Of a stretch of DNA of 64,000 nucleotides, positions 8,900 through 16,970 are shown piece after piece (position 1 is the first letter of the stretch; every line of letters begins with the position of its first letter). The stretch covers positions 336,696 through 400,695 of the forward strand of contig QNGA01000004.1 in the NCBI GenBank assembly GCA_003298465.1. The letters run 5' to 3'. The notes beneath the pieces are model-generated. The model worked only from the letters and a program-made list of their open reading frames with translations, had not been told where the DNA came from and ran no database searches. Position numbers and translations under genes: made by a program. This DNA is from a halophilic archaeon (lineage in GTDB: Archaea; Halobacteriota; Halobacteria; Halobacteriales; Haladaptataceae).

Positions 8900-9745
8900 A
8901 TGAACGTCGCAATTCTGGGCTGTGGGTACGTCGGTCTCGAACTCGGACGGCAGCTCACTGCCGGCGGCCACCGCGTCGTCGGCGTCCGTCGCTCCGCGGA
9001 GGGGATTCGCGCCATCAAGGACGCCGGCTTCGACGCGGTCCGGGCGGACGTGACGGAGTCGGACGACCTCGCCGCCGTTCCCGACGTCGACGCGGTGGTC
9101 TACGCGGCCAGCGCGGGCGGGCGCGACGTCGAGGCGGCGCGGGCCGCGTACGTCGACGGTCTCGGCACGGCGGTCGAGACGTTCGCGAATCGGGCGGACC
9201 CGCCGGACAGGTTCGTGTACACGTCGAGTACGGGCGTGTACGGCGACCGGGACGGCGCGTGGGTGGACGAGCGGACGCCCCTGGAGCCGACGACCGAGCG
9301 CGAGGAGGTGCTGGTCGAGGCGGAGCGCATTGCCCGCGAGGAGACGGGGGCGATGGACGGCACCGTCGCTCGGTTCGCCGGACTCTACGGCCCGGACCGC
9401 TACCGGATGGAACGGTATCTCGACGGGCCGGTGTCCGAGGGCTACCTGAACCTCGTCCACCGCGACGACGCCGCGGGGGCGGTCCGGTTCCTGCTGACGG
9501 AGGATTACGCGCGTGACGACGTGGTGCTCGTCGTCGACGACGAACCGGTGAACCGACCGACGCTCGCCAGGTGGCTTGCAGACGAGTGCGGCGTCGAACG
9601 GTCCGAGGTGCGGTCCGCGGGACGGTCCGAGCGCGCGCGGACGAGCAAGCGCTGCTCGAACGAGAAGCTCCGTGAACTCGGATACGAGTTCGAATACCCG
9701 ACGTTCCGCGAGGGGTATCGGCCGGCGATCGCGGAGCTCTGTTAG
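8900..9745 (+). CDS. NAD(P)-binding epimerase/SDR family protein (YeeZ-like)
   Basis: A 281-residue soluble Rossmann-fold protein of the extended SDR/NAD-dependent epimerase group. The dinucleotide loop GCGYVG is at residues 7-12. The segment YTSSTGVYG near residues 98-106 carries the Ser/Tyr catalytic region, and FAGLYGP follows near 158. The active-site YxxxK is degenerate, as in YeeZ-like members. The ATG at 8900 lies about 25 bases after a T-rich box (8871-8875), consistent with leaderless transcription. No neighbours suggest a pathway, so the substrate is unknown; nucleotide-sugar work is only a family-level possibility. Confidence 0.8.
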   Translation: MNVAILGCGYVGLELGRQLTAGGHRVVGVRRSAEGIRAIKDAGFDAVRADVTESDDLAAVPDVDAVVYAASAGGRDVEAARAAYVDGLGTAVETFANRADPPDRFVYTSSTGVYGDRDGAWVDERTPLEPTTEREEVLVEAERIAREETGAMDGTVARFAGLYGPDRYRMERYLDGPVSEGYLNLVHRDDAAGAVRFLLTEDYARDDVVLVVDDEPVNRPTLARWLADECGVERSEVRSAGRSERARTSKRCSNEKLRELGYEFEYPTFREGYRPAIAELC

Positions 9746-9803
9746 CGTCTGACACCTGTAATCATCGGGAAAAATTCTTGTTTTCTCGTATCGTCCAGGG
9801 AAT

Positions 9804-10994
9804 ATGGAGTTTCCGGGCGGCGGGTCGGCACCGACTGCACGAAGCCTGGTCCGGGAGGTCGGGGCCTACAGCGCCACGAATCCGGTCCTCGTCGCCGTGG
9901 CGGTGCTCGGCGTCGTCGTGGTCGCCGTCTCGCTGTGGCTCGTCGTGCGGTGGATTCGCCGGCCGATGGGCGCCCGACTTCGACGGGCGCTGGCGAAACG
10001 CGACGAGATAGTCGTCCTGATGCATCCGAACCCCGACCCGGACGCGATGGCCTGCGCCGTCGGCGTCGCCCACCTCGCCGAAGCGGTCGACACGGACGCG
10101 ACGCTGCAGTACTCCGGCCAGATACGCCACCAGGAGAACCGAGCGTTCCGGACCGTCCTCGACCTCGACCTCGAATCGGTCGACGACGTCACCGACCTCG
10201 CCGCGTCCACCATCGTACTCGTCGACCACAACACGCCCCGGGGTTTCGACGGGGCGGAGCGCATCGAACCGTACGCCGTCATCGACCACCATCCCGGTAA
10301 CGGCACCGGCGAGGTGTTCACCGACAAGCGAACGAGCTACGGCGCGTGCTCGACCATCGTCGCCGAGTACTTCCGCGACCTCGGCGCGGACCCCATCGGT
10401 CCCGACGCCGTTCCGCCGGAGAACGACCTCGCACTCCCCTCGCTGGTCGCGACGGGTCTCATATACGGCATCCAATCGGACACGAAACACCTGACCAACG
10501 GTTGTTCGGAGGCGGAGTTCGACGCCAGCGCCTACCTCTACCGCGGCATCGACGAACATCGCCTCGACCGCATCGCCAACCCGCAGGTCAGCGCGGAGGT
10601 GCTGGAGGTGAAATCCCGCGCAATCACGGACCGGGAAGTGCGAGGCTCGTTCGCGGTCAGCAACGTCGGCGAACTGTCGAACGCCGACGCCATCCCGCAG
10701 GCCGCGGACGAACTCATGCAGCTCGAAGGCATCACGGCGGTCGTCGTCTACGGGCGGCGCGAGGACGCCCTCCACCTCTCGGGGCGTTCGCGCGACGACC
10801 GAGTTCACATGGGTCGGGCGCTCCAGGAAGCCGTCGACGGCATTCCGGGCGCGAACGCCGGCGGACACGCCCGGATGGGCGGCGGGCGGGTGCCGGTGGA
10901 GTCCGCCATCGTCGCCGGCGGTTCCGAGGTCGGCCTCTGGTCCGAACAGCAGTTCACCGACGACGTGTTCGACGCGCTCAACGGGAACGTCTGA
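9804..10994 (+). CDS. Membrane-anchored DHH/DHHA1 phosphoesterase
   Basis: A 396-residue protein with one N-terminal membrane helix (about residues 28-52), then a cytoplasmic DHH domain and a DHHA1 domain. Metal-binding motifs are intact: HPNPDPDA at 74-81, VDHN at 140-143, DHH at 161-163 and a GIQSDT motif near 217. The C-terminal substrate motif GGH is at 353-355. This is the NrnA/GdpP/RecJ superfamily, manganese-dependent enzymes acting on nano-RNA, cyclic dinucleotides or pAp. The membrane anchor recalls GdpP, but PAS and GGDEF domains are absent. The reaction is uncertain; hydrolysis of c-di-AMP or short oligonucleotides is the main hypothesis. Confidence 0.85.
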   Translation: MEFPGGGSAPTARSLVREVGAYSATNPVLVAVAVLGVVVVAVSLWLVVRWIRRPMGARLRRALAKRDEIVVLMHPNPDPDAMACAVGVAHLAEAVDTDATLQYSGQIRHQENRAFRTVLDLDLESVDDVTDLAASTIVLVDHNTPRGFDGAERIEPYAVIDHHPGNGTGEVFTDKRTSYGACSTIVAEYFRDLGADPIGPDAVPPENDLALPSLVATGLIYGIQSDTKHLTNGCSEAEFDASAYLYRGIDEHRLDRIANPQVSAEVLEVKSRAITDREVRGSFAVSNVGELSNADAIPQAADELMQLEGITAVVVYGRREDALHLSGRSRDDRVHMGRALQEAVDGIPGANAGGHARMGGGRVPVESAIVAGGSEVGLWSEQQFTDDVFDALNGNV

Positions 10995-11085
10995 GTCGGC
11001 GGCGCTTCGACGCCCGCCACGCGTACGGCGGTGGCTCGCACGACCGACCCGGACGGTTTCGCCGCGACGTCGCCGCCGGACCACG

Positions 11086-11095
11086 CGTTTATGTC
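11086..11095 (+). promoter_or_regulatory. TATA box of ubaA
   Basis: The box cgtttatgtc lies 27 bases before the ATG at 11117, giving a leaderless transcript. Seen in sequence; function inferred from spacing. Confidence 0.45.
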
Positions 11096-11116
11096 GAACG
11101 ACCGCCAAGCGTGCGT

Positions 11117-11932
11117 ATGGGTCTCTCGCTCGACGCGACGCAACTCGACCGCTACTCCCGGCACATCATCATGGACGAGGTGGGCACCGACGGTCAGGCC
11201 GCGCTGCTGGACGCGTCGGTGCTGGTCGTCGGCGCCGGCGGTCTCGGCTCGCCGGCCATCCAGTACCTCGCCGCCGCGGGCGTCGGGACGCTCGGCGTCG
11301 CCGACGACGACGTCGTCGAGCGGAGCAATCTCCAGCGCCAGGTCGTCCACGGCGACGACGACGTCGGCCGGCCGAAGGTCGACAGCGCCGCCGAGTTCGT
11401 CGCCGACCTGAACCCCGACGTGACCGTCGAGCGCCACCGGACGCGGGTCGAACCGGGGAACGTCGAGGAACTCGTCGACGGGTACGACTTCGTGGTGGAC
11501 GCCACGGACAACTTCCGGACGCGCTACCTCGTCAACGACGCCTGCACGCTCGCGGACGTCCCCTTCTCGCACGGAGCCATCTACAAGTTCGAGGGGCAGG
11601 TCACCACCGTCACGCCCGGCGGTCCCTGCTACCGCTGTCTGTTCCCCGAAGCGCCCCCGGAGGGGATGGTCGCCGACTGCGCGAGCACGGGCGTCCTCGG
11701 CGTCCTCCCCGGGACCGTCGGCTGCGTGCAGGCCACCGAGGCGGTCAAGGCCGTCGTCGGCGTCGGCGACCTCCTCGAAGGGCGGATGCTGTTCTACGAC
11801 GCGATGGCCATGGGCTTCGAGGAGGTGGAGTACCGGCAGAATCCGGACTGCCCGGTCTGCGGCGAGGACCCAATCGACTCCGTCGCCGACGTGGACTACG
11901 CCGACGACTCCTGTGCGGTGAACGCGGACTGA
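11117..11932 (+). CDS. ubaA: E1-like ubiquitin/SAMP-activating enzyme UbaA (ThiF/MoeB/HesA family)
   Basis: A 271-residue adenylyltransferase that activates the C-terminus of ubiquitin-fold proteins (SAMPs, MoaD, ThiS) with ATP, for protein conjugation, tRNA thiolation and molybdopterin synthesis. The nucleotide loop GAGGLG is at 39-44 and the Arg-finger region NLQRQ at 71-75. Zinc cysteines are at 171/174 and 245/248. The catalytic Cys188 lies in ADCASTG, the same position reported for Haloferax UbaA. The ATG at 11117 is preceded by a TATA box at 27 bases; the longer open frame upstream is a shadow of the DHH gene. It faces a ubiquitin-fold gene tail to tail. Confidence 0.93.
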   Translation: MGLSLDATQLDRYSRHIIMDEVGTDGQAALLDASVLVVGAGGLGSPAIQYLAAAGVGTLGVADDDVVERSNLQRQVVHGDDDVGRPKVDSAAEFVADLNPDVTVERHRTRVEPGNVEELVDGYDFVVDATDNFRTRYLVNDACTLADVPFSHGAIYKFEGQVTTVTPGGPCYRCLFPEAPPEGMVADCASTGVLGVLPGTVGCVQATEAVKAVVGVGDLLEGRMLFYDAMAMGFEEVEYRQNPDCPVCGEDPIDSVADVDYADDSCAVNAD

Positions 11933-11984
11933 CCGTCGGCGCGCCGTCGCGGTACGCGCGAGGCGGTCGGAATCCCCGACGGTC
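11931..11984. terminator. Inverted repeat between convergent genes
   Basis: The 9-base arms gaccgtcgg (11931-11939) and ccgacggtc (11976-11984) are perfect complements with a GC-rich 36-base loop. They lie exactly between the convergent ends of ubaA and the ubiquitin-fold gene. A bidirectional terminator or 3'-end stem is plausible, but there is no T-run. Confidence 0.3.
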
Positions 11985-11985
11985 G

Positions 11986-12393
11986 TCAGCAGCAGAAGAT
12001 GAACGGGTACATGAGCGCGACGCGGTCGCCGTCGCGCAGTTCGGTGTCCAGTCCGTCAAGGTGCTCGTTGAACCGGCCGTCGACCGTCACGCGGGCGTAC
12101 GCGCGGGTCTGTTCGCCCTCGGGGTTCTTCCGCCACGTCCCAGGGAGGTCGCTCACCGCGGCCCAGCCGCGGGTCGTCGCGTCCGCCTCCGTCTCGGCGA
12201 TGACGAGGTCGGCGACGTCGTACTCCGCGAAGAAGGCGTCGAGGAACTCCCCGAGCGTCGAGCCCTCGAAGCCGAACTCCAGGCGGGACTCGCCGATGGC
12301 GGTCCTGACGTGACCCGTACAGCGCACCGTCACGGTCGTCGCCGTTTCGTCGCCCCGGTCGTCAGCGGCAGCGACGGTCGTGCCGTCGTTCAT
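11986..12393 (-). CDS. Ubiquitin-fold MoaD/ThiS-like protein with a Cys-Cys C-terminus
   Basis: A 135-residue protein with a beta-grasp domain: an initial strand (VTVRCTGHVR), a long helix (STLGEFLDAFF), and the terminal LRDGDRVALMYPF segment that in MoaD and SAMPs precedes the Gly-Gly tail. Here the chain ends PFIFCC, with two cysteines encoded by TGC TGC before TGA. The ATG at 12393 is chosen; an upstream GTG extension adds 15 Arg-rich residues. A mid-domain insert (about residues 70-100) makes it longer than typical MoaD. It lies tail to tail with ubaA, but without Gly-Gly it may not be a UbaA substrate. Sulfur or metal handling is possible; function is not established. Confidence 0.75.
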   Translation of the reverse strand: MNDGTTVAAADDRGDETATTVTVRCTGHVRTAIGESRLEFGFEGSTLGEFLDAFFAEYDVADLVIAETEADATTRGWAAVSDLPGTWRKNPEGEQTRAYARVTVDGRFNEHLDGLDTELRDGDRVALMYPFIFCC

Positions 12394-12516
12394 GCGACCC
12401 GGTACGTGTCGACGGCACCTACCTCGACCGCCGAACACGTTCGGCCGTTCTCAGTCGTCGGGAACCGGAGCCATCGTCTTTTGTACGGCCCCGGAAGTCG
12501 AGAACGAGTGATACAG

Positions 12517-13035
12517 ATGCGATCAGATCGACGCACGTACCTGAAGAGCCTCGGTATCGCGGCGACGAGCACGAGCCTGCTGGCCGGCTGTCTCGGGGGC
12601 CAGACGGACGGCGACGGCGGTGACGGCGGCGGAACGACCACCGATGGCGGTGAGGGCGCAACGACCACCGACGGCGGCGACCAGTCATCGTCGTCGTTCG
12701 GCGGCTGGTTCGACGGCGTGTCCAACTTCGACGGCGTAACCGACGAAACGGGCTCGAAGAAGGTGACGGTGAAGGTCGGGGCCAAAGGTAACAACGGTAA
12801 CAACGCCTTCTCTCCGGCGGCGGTGAAAGTCTCGAAGGGCACCACGGTCGTCTGGAAGTGGACCGGTAAGGGCAGCATGCACAACGTCGTGGCGAAGAAC
12901 GGCGACTTCGAGAGCGACATGATGTCCGAGAAGGGCGCGACGTTCGAACGGACCTTCGACGGCGCGGGAACGTACAAGTACTACTGCAACCCCCACAAGG
13001 CGATGGGGATGAAAGGCGCAATCGTCGTCGAGTGA
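12517..13035 (+). CDS. Halocyanin (lipid-anchored blue copper protein)
   Basis: A 172-residue exported electron carrier. The N-terminus has a Tat-type motif (RRTYLK) and a lipobox LAGC with Cys25 as the predicted lipidation site, then a Gly/Asp/Thr-rich linker to about residue 75. The cupredoxin domain follows. Type 1 copper ligands are visible: a His in GSMHNVV and the Cys, His and Met of YYCNPHKAMGM near the C-terminus. It would sit outside the membrane carrying electrons between respiratory complexes. The ATG at 12517 follows a TATA-like tcttttgtac by about 33 bases. It is a single gene; the bc complex uses a different, membrane-spanning halocyanin at 23512-24201. Confidence 0.92.
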   Translation: MRSDRRTYLKSLGIAATSTSLLAGCLGGQTDGDGGDGGGTTTDGGEGATTTDGGDQSSSSFGGWFDGVSNFDGVTDETGSKKVTVKVGAKGNNGNNAFSPAAVKVSKGTTVVWKWTGKGSMHNVVAKNGDFESDMMSEKGATFERTFDGAGTYKYYCNPHKAMGMKGAIVVE

Positions 13036-13171
13036 GACGACCGACGGGGTGGCGGGCAAGTCGGTCGGTTCACCCGTCGGACCTCGCCCGGGGGCGGCCC
13101 GCGCACGGACGGGAGACGAGCGACGCCGAATCAGGGCGAGACGCACCGTCGAAACGGCCGAGGAGCGGCCT

Positions 13172-13230
13172 CGTTCTCACGGGGTGGGAACGATTCCGGC
13201 GTCGTGAGAACGACTCTCTCCTTATATGCG
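13172..13230 (+). promoter_or_regulatory. doxX promoter with three related half-sites
   Basis: A clear TATA box, cttatatgcg, is at 13221-13230. Immediately upstream are cgttctcac (13172-13180), its near-perfect inverted partner gtgggaacg (13184-13192), and the exact inverted copy gtgagaacg (13204-13212). Half-site starts two and three are 20 bases apart, two helical turns. Position and geometry suggest a regulator binding site for the doxX gene. Sequence facts are direct; the regulator is unknown. Confidence 0.5.
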
Positions 13231-13267
13231 GTCTTCCGTCCAAGATGTACCTGTAAGGTGACCGACG

Positions 13268-13834
13268 ATGGCAACTAACGAATTCGAGACCGGAGCGAAC
13301 ACGTTCGAGAGCAAACTGGGCGGCCTGACGGTCCGCGGCCGGGCACACAGCCTGAGCGCGTGGTTCGTCCTCGCGCTCCGCCTCATGATGGGCTACGCGT
13401 TCCTCCACTCGGGGTGGACGAAGATCGCGGCGGCCGAGCCGTTCGACGCGGCGGGCTACCTGACCAACGTCCCGGCGGCCAGCCCCGCGACCGGCCCGTT
13501 CCACTGGATGGGCACGACGCCCTGGTTCGTGGACTTCGTGAACGTCGCGGTCCCGTGGGGCGAGTTCCTCATCGGACTGGGCCTGCTCGTGGGCGCGTTC
13601 GTCCGCCTCGCGGCGTTCTTCGGCGCGTTCATGATGCTCACGTTCTACCTGGGGAACTGGAGCGTCGAACACGGGTTCATCAACGGCGACTTCGCCTACA
13701 TGCTCGTGTTCCTCGCCGTCGCGGCGTTCGGCGCTGGCCACATCCTCGGACTGGACAGCGTCATCGAGGAGTACGAGGTCGACGGCGAAACCCTGGTCGA
13801 GCGCTACCCGGCGCTGCGGTACGTGCTCGGATGA
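13268..13834 (+). CDS. DoxX family membrane protein
   Basis: A 188-residue integral membrane protein of the DoxX/DoxD family with about four membrane helices, starting near residue 34 with the conserved LRLMMGYAFLHSGWTK segment. Some members are tied to thiosulfate:quinone oxidoreduction, redox-stress complexes or small-molecule transport; nothing here fixes the substrate. The ATG at 13268 has a good ribosome site (aaggtga at 13255-13261, spacing 6) and a TATA box about 43 bases upstream, so this mRNA has a leader, unlike most neighbours. The upstream half-sites imply regulation. It is a single-gene unit. The family is confident, the role is not. Confidence 0.85.
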   Translation: MATNEFETGANTFESKLGGLTVRGRAHSLSAWFVLALRLMMGYAFLHSGWTKIAAAEPFDAAGYLTNVPAASPATGPFHWMGTTPWFVDFVNVAVPWGEFLIGLGLLVGAFVRLAAFFGAFMMLTFYLGNWSVEHGFINGDFAYMLVFLAVAAFGAGHILGLDSVIEEYEVDGETLVERYPALRYVLG

Positions 13835-13971
13835 GCGCGGCCCGCCCCCTCGCCAACTGATTTTCGCGGTGCCGGCGTGCAACGGAGCGTTCTCCTCCCC
13901 GCGTGACGAGAAGCCGTCGCTTCGCCGCGTCGTCAGGAGTTCTATTATCGTCGACCGTGTAGGTTCGTACC

Positions 13972-14514
13972 ATGGGCGACCCGCCGGGCAGGGAGACGCG
14001 ACCAGCGCGGAGCGCCCGCCGTAGCTCCTGGTACGGCCTCGGGAAGACGACGACCGTCGAGAAGGACGGCGTCGGCCGCTTCATCGACGACCTGGTGTAC
14101 GCGTTCGCCGACGTCTCGCTCGCCGGCCTCCCGGTGCTCTGGCACGTCGCGACGACGGCGACCAACAGGTACGCGGGCGTCAAGACCGCCGCCCTCGTCG
14201 CCTGGACGACGATGGTCGTCGGTGCCGCCGCGATTCGCGGCGGCTGGGTCACCCCGCTCGGCACCTCGGTCCCCGGCTGGGTGTCGGTGACTCCGCTCCT
14301 GGTCGTCTTCCGCGTCTTCTACTTCGGCGTCGCGCTGGCGGTGGCCGCCTACGGCGGCGGCGCGCTCGCCGTGGAGTTCGCCCTCCCGCTGGAGTCGGTG
14401 ACGTTCGCGGCGACCGTCGCGGCGCTCGCCGTGGGCGCGTTTCCGCGGTTCGCCGAGGAGTACTACCGGGTCGCGTCGGCGTACGTCGACGCCTGGAAGG
14501 CGAGGCCCCGATAG
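13972..14514 (+). CDS. Membrane protein of unknown function
   Basis: A 180-residue protein that I do not recognise. The first 45 residues are polar and basic, followed by about three to four hydrophobic segments (roughly residues 64-82, 98-120 and 125-150), ending in a basic tail (WKARPR). A tattatcg box at 13941-13949 lies about 27 bases before the ATG at 13972, supporting this start. There are no cysteine or histidine clusters and no enzyme motif. It stands alone between doxX and another unknown membrane gene. Confidence 0.6.
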   Translation: MGDPPGRETRPARSARRSSWYGLGKTTTVEKDGVGRFIDDLVYAFADVSLAGLPVLWHVATTATNRYAGVKTAALVAWTTMVVGAAAIRGGWVTPLGTSVPGWVSVTPLLVVFRVFYFGVALAVAAYGGGALAVEFALPLESVTFAATVAALAVGAFPRFAEEYYRVASAYVDAWKARPR

Positions 14515-14619
14515 CGACCCCACCGGACCGGGACCGACCGCCGCCGAAACGCCCGGGACGCGGGACCGTCGCTCGACGAATCCGGAGTTTACATGCCCGT
14601 CCGACCGCAACGCCCAGGC

Positions 14620-15717
14620 ATGAGAACCGCATCGATACGGAGACCACTTCTCTCCGCGCTCGGCGGGCTGACGGCCCTCTCCGGCGTCGCCGCGGCCCAC
14701 GGCGGCGGTCACCCCCAACCGTACCCCCAGTGGCTCGCACTGGCCGTGCTGGTCGCGGGGGTCGTCGTCGTCGCCGGCAGCGTCTTCCTCGGTCGACGCG
14801 ACGTGCCGCGAAGCACCGCGCTCGGCGGCGTCTTCGTCGGTCTCGTCGTCGCCGCCGCGGGCGCGGTCGGCCTCGTCCAGCTGTCGCCGGTCGAGACGCT
14901 GCGGGCCGCCCAGATGCCCATCGCTCGCGCGTGGTACGGCCCGCTGACGCTCGCCGTCGGCGTCGGTATCGCGCTCGTCAGCCTCGTCGCCGGTCGGCTG
15001 AAGTACCCCGACCGCCCGCGGTTCGCCATGCTCGGCGTGCTGCTGGGGATGTGGGTCGCCTACCCCGTGCTCGGCAGTCGGACGAACCCTGCGGGCTACC
15101 TGCTCGTCGTCGCCCTGCCGCTGGCCGTGGGGTACGTCCTCTACCGGGACGCCCGCGAGCCCCTCGCGCGAGTCCTCCGCGACGCCGCGGCTCGCCGGTT
15201 CGGCGTCGGCACGGGCGTGCTCGCCGGCCTCTTCTTCATGTTCTCGATGGGGATGATCACCTTCGTCCCCGAACACGGCGTCAACATGCCGACCCACCGG
15301 TTCGTGACCGTCGCGCCGGTGGCGAACCCGCTCGTCTACTGGTCGGCGGTCGAGTTCTACTTCCCCTCCGTCCCGACCAGCGGCGTCGTCTCGCTCGGGA
15401 TGGCGATACAGGTCGGCGTCGTGGCGGTGCTCGTCGGTCTGAACGGGGCCGTCGTCGCTCGGCAGTGGCTCGCCGACGCGAGCGCCGGGACGACCGAGGC
15501 GACGACGGGCACTGCCGCCGTCGCCGCGCCGAACGCCTGCTGTTGCTGCGGTCCCATCGTCTCGGAACTCGCGGTCGTCGCGGTCGGCCCGTCCGCCGCC
15601 GCGCCGCTGTACTGGCTGTTCGTCGACCTCGCCTCGCCCGTCGGCGCGCTCTTTTTCGTCGGCAGCGTCGCGCTGCTCGCGGGCAACCTCGCCTACTTCG
15701 GCATCGAGAGCGCGTAG
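14620..15717 (+). CDS. Polytopic membrane protein with a Cys tetrad
   Basis: A 365-residue membrane protein with a probable signal or first helix ending in AAAHGGGH (His27, His31), then about nine to ten hydrophobic segments. A run of four cysteines (307-310, NACCCCGP) opens the last membrane segments, and a conserved-looking HGVNMPTHRF loop lies near residue 225. The ATG at 14620 is chosen because a TATA-like gagtttacat is 27 bases upstream; an earlier ATG at 14593 would sit within that box. I do not know the family. The His-rich exposed N-terminus and Cys tetrad make metal transport or redox handling a guess only. Confidence 0.65.
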   Translation: MRTASIRRPLLSALGGLTALSGVAAAHGGGHPQPYPQWLALAVLVAGVVVVAGSVFLGRRDVPRSTALGGVFVGLVVAAAGAVGLVQLSPVETLRAAQMPIARAWYGPLTLAVGVGIALVSLVAGRLKYPDRPRFAMLGVLLGMWVAYPVLGSRTNPAGYLLVVALPLAVGYVLYRDAREPLARVLRDAAARRFGVGTGVLAGLFFMFSMGMITFVPEHGVNMPTHRFVTVAPVANPLVYWSAVEFYFPSVPTSGVVSLGMAIQVGVVAVLVGLNGAVVARQWLADASAGTTEATTGTAAVAAPNACCCCGPIVSELAVVAVGPSAAAPLYWLFVDLASPVGALFFVGSVALLAGNLAYFGIESA

Positions 15718-15766
15718 CGACCCGTCTACGAGGGGCGGCGACCGATTCCGTCGCCCCGGACGCGAC

Positions 15767-16939
15767 TCACCGACCCGGCGAACGGCGGCGACACTCCCAG
15801 TCGTTCCTCGCCGCCGTCCACACCGCCCGTCGAACGGCGGGCACCGCGAACAGTCGCGCGGCGAGCACGGGACGACGCAGGAGCCGCGACAGTGCCTTCT
15901 GCGCCCGGCGGTCGACGTCCTCGATGTCGACGCCCGCCGCGGCGTCGAGCATCGCCGCGAGCAGGTCGGACCGGCCAGCCGCGACCACCGACGTCGCCAG
16001 CGACGAGAGCAGATACTCCGCGCGCATCGAGCGGTGGAGTCGTCGCGGATAGTCGGCGACCCGCCCCGCGGCGACGCAGTCGGCGAGCAGCCGGGCCGAG
16101 TGAATCGCCTGCGAGATGCCCTTGCCCGTGAAGCGGTTGGCGATTCCGGCGGCGTCGCCCACGCGGACCGCGTTCAGTTCCGGCAGGTGGAGACGTTCCG
16201 GGTCGAGGCTCGGCCCGCGCGGGATGACGTCGACGTTGGTCGCGGCGCGGTCTGGGACCGGCCAGCCGTTGCGCTCGCAGGCCGACCGGAGGGCGGCGAA
16301 GTAGTCTTCCGGCGGATGGTGCCACCCGACGCCGACGTTGGCGCGCGTCTCGCTCTTCGGGAACGCCCACGCGTACCCGAGATACCCCTCGAAGACGATG
16401 CGAGCGCGGGGGTGGAGGTCGGCGACGTCGCCGGTCGCGTCGGCGTTGAGCGCGACCATCCACCCGGCGTACTCGTCGGTCGCACCGCAGACCTTGCTCG
16501 ACAGCGACGGCTGACCGGTGGCGTCGACCACCAGGTCGTGTTCGCGGCCGAGTTCCCGGAACTCGGCCTTCGTCACGCCGCGGCCCGTCTCGACCGCGAC
16601 GCCTCGCGCCGAGAGTCGCTCGGCCCACGCGCGCTCGACGGCGTTCCTGTCGGTGACGAACCCGTCCTCGGCGGGGAAGGTACCGGTGCCGAGGTGGCGG
16701 CCGTCGACGCGAACGCTCACCTCGAACGCCGGGACGGGATTGACGAAGCCGTTCTCCGGCGTCTTCGCCAGCGGGACGGCCGACGCGGCCGTCATCGCCT
16801 CCCCGCAGTTGACTCGCTTCTCGTCGTAGCGCTGGCGCTCGTACAGGGTCACGTCGCGGCCCCGGGCCGCGAGGTGGTGGGCCGCGGCCAGTCCGCCCAT
16901 CGCGCCGCCGACGACGGCGACGCTCTCGCTGGACCCCAT
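15767..16939 (-). CDS. FAD-dependent geranylgeranyl reductase-family oxidoreductase
   Basis: A 390-residue flavoprotein. The N-terminal FAD loop GGAMGGLAAA (residues 11-20) and YERQ acceptor strand are followed by a KRVNCGEAM segment (about 41-49). The second FAD motif RVGDAAGIANRFTGKGISQA lies near 270-290. These features fit the geranylgeranyl reductase family, whose archaeal members saturate isoprenoid lipid chains or menaquinone side chains, though the family also includes unrelated hydroxylases. A TATA-like box at about 16964-16974 precedes the start at 16939. The adjacent winged-helix gene is upstream on the same strand and could regulate it. Substrate unknown. Confidence 0.8.
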   Translation of the reverse strand: MGSSESVAVVGGAMGGLAAAHHLAARGRDVTLYERQRYDEKRVNCGEAMTAASAVPLAKTPENGFVNPVPAFEVSVRVDGRHLGTGTFPAEDGFVTDRNAVERAWAERLSARGVAVETGRGVTKAEFRELGREHDLVVDATGQPSLSSKVCGATDEYAGWMVALNADATGDVADLHPRARIVFEGYLGYAWAFPKSETRANVGVGWHHPPEDYFAALRSACERNGWPVPDRAATNVDVIPRGPSLDPERLHLPELNAVRVGDAAGIANRFTGKGISQAIHSARLLADCVAAGRVADYPRRLHRSMRAEYLLSSLATSVVAAGRSDLLAAMLDAAAGVDIEDVDRRAQKALSRLLRRPVLAARLFAVPAVRRAVWTAARNDWECRRRSPGR

Positions 16940-16970
16940 TCGGAAACGGTACGCGACCTCGACGGAAAGA

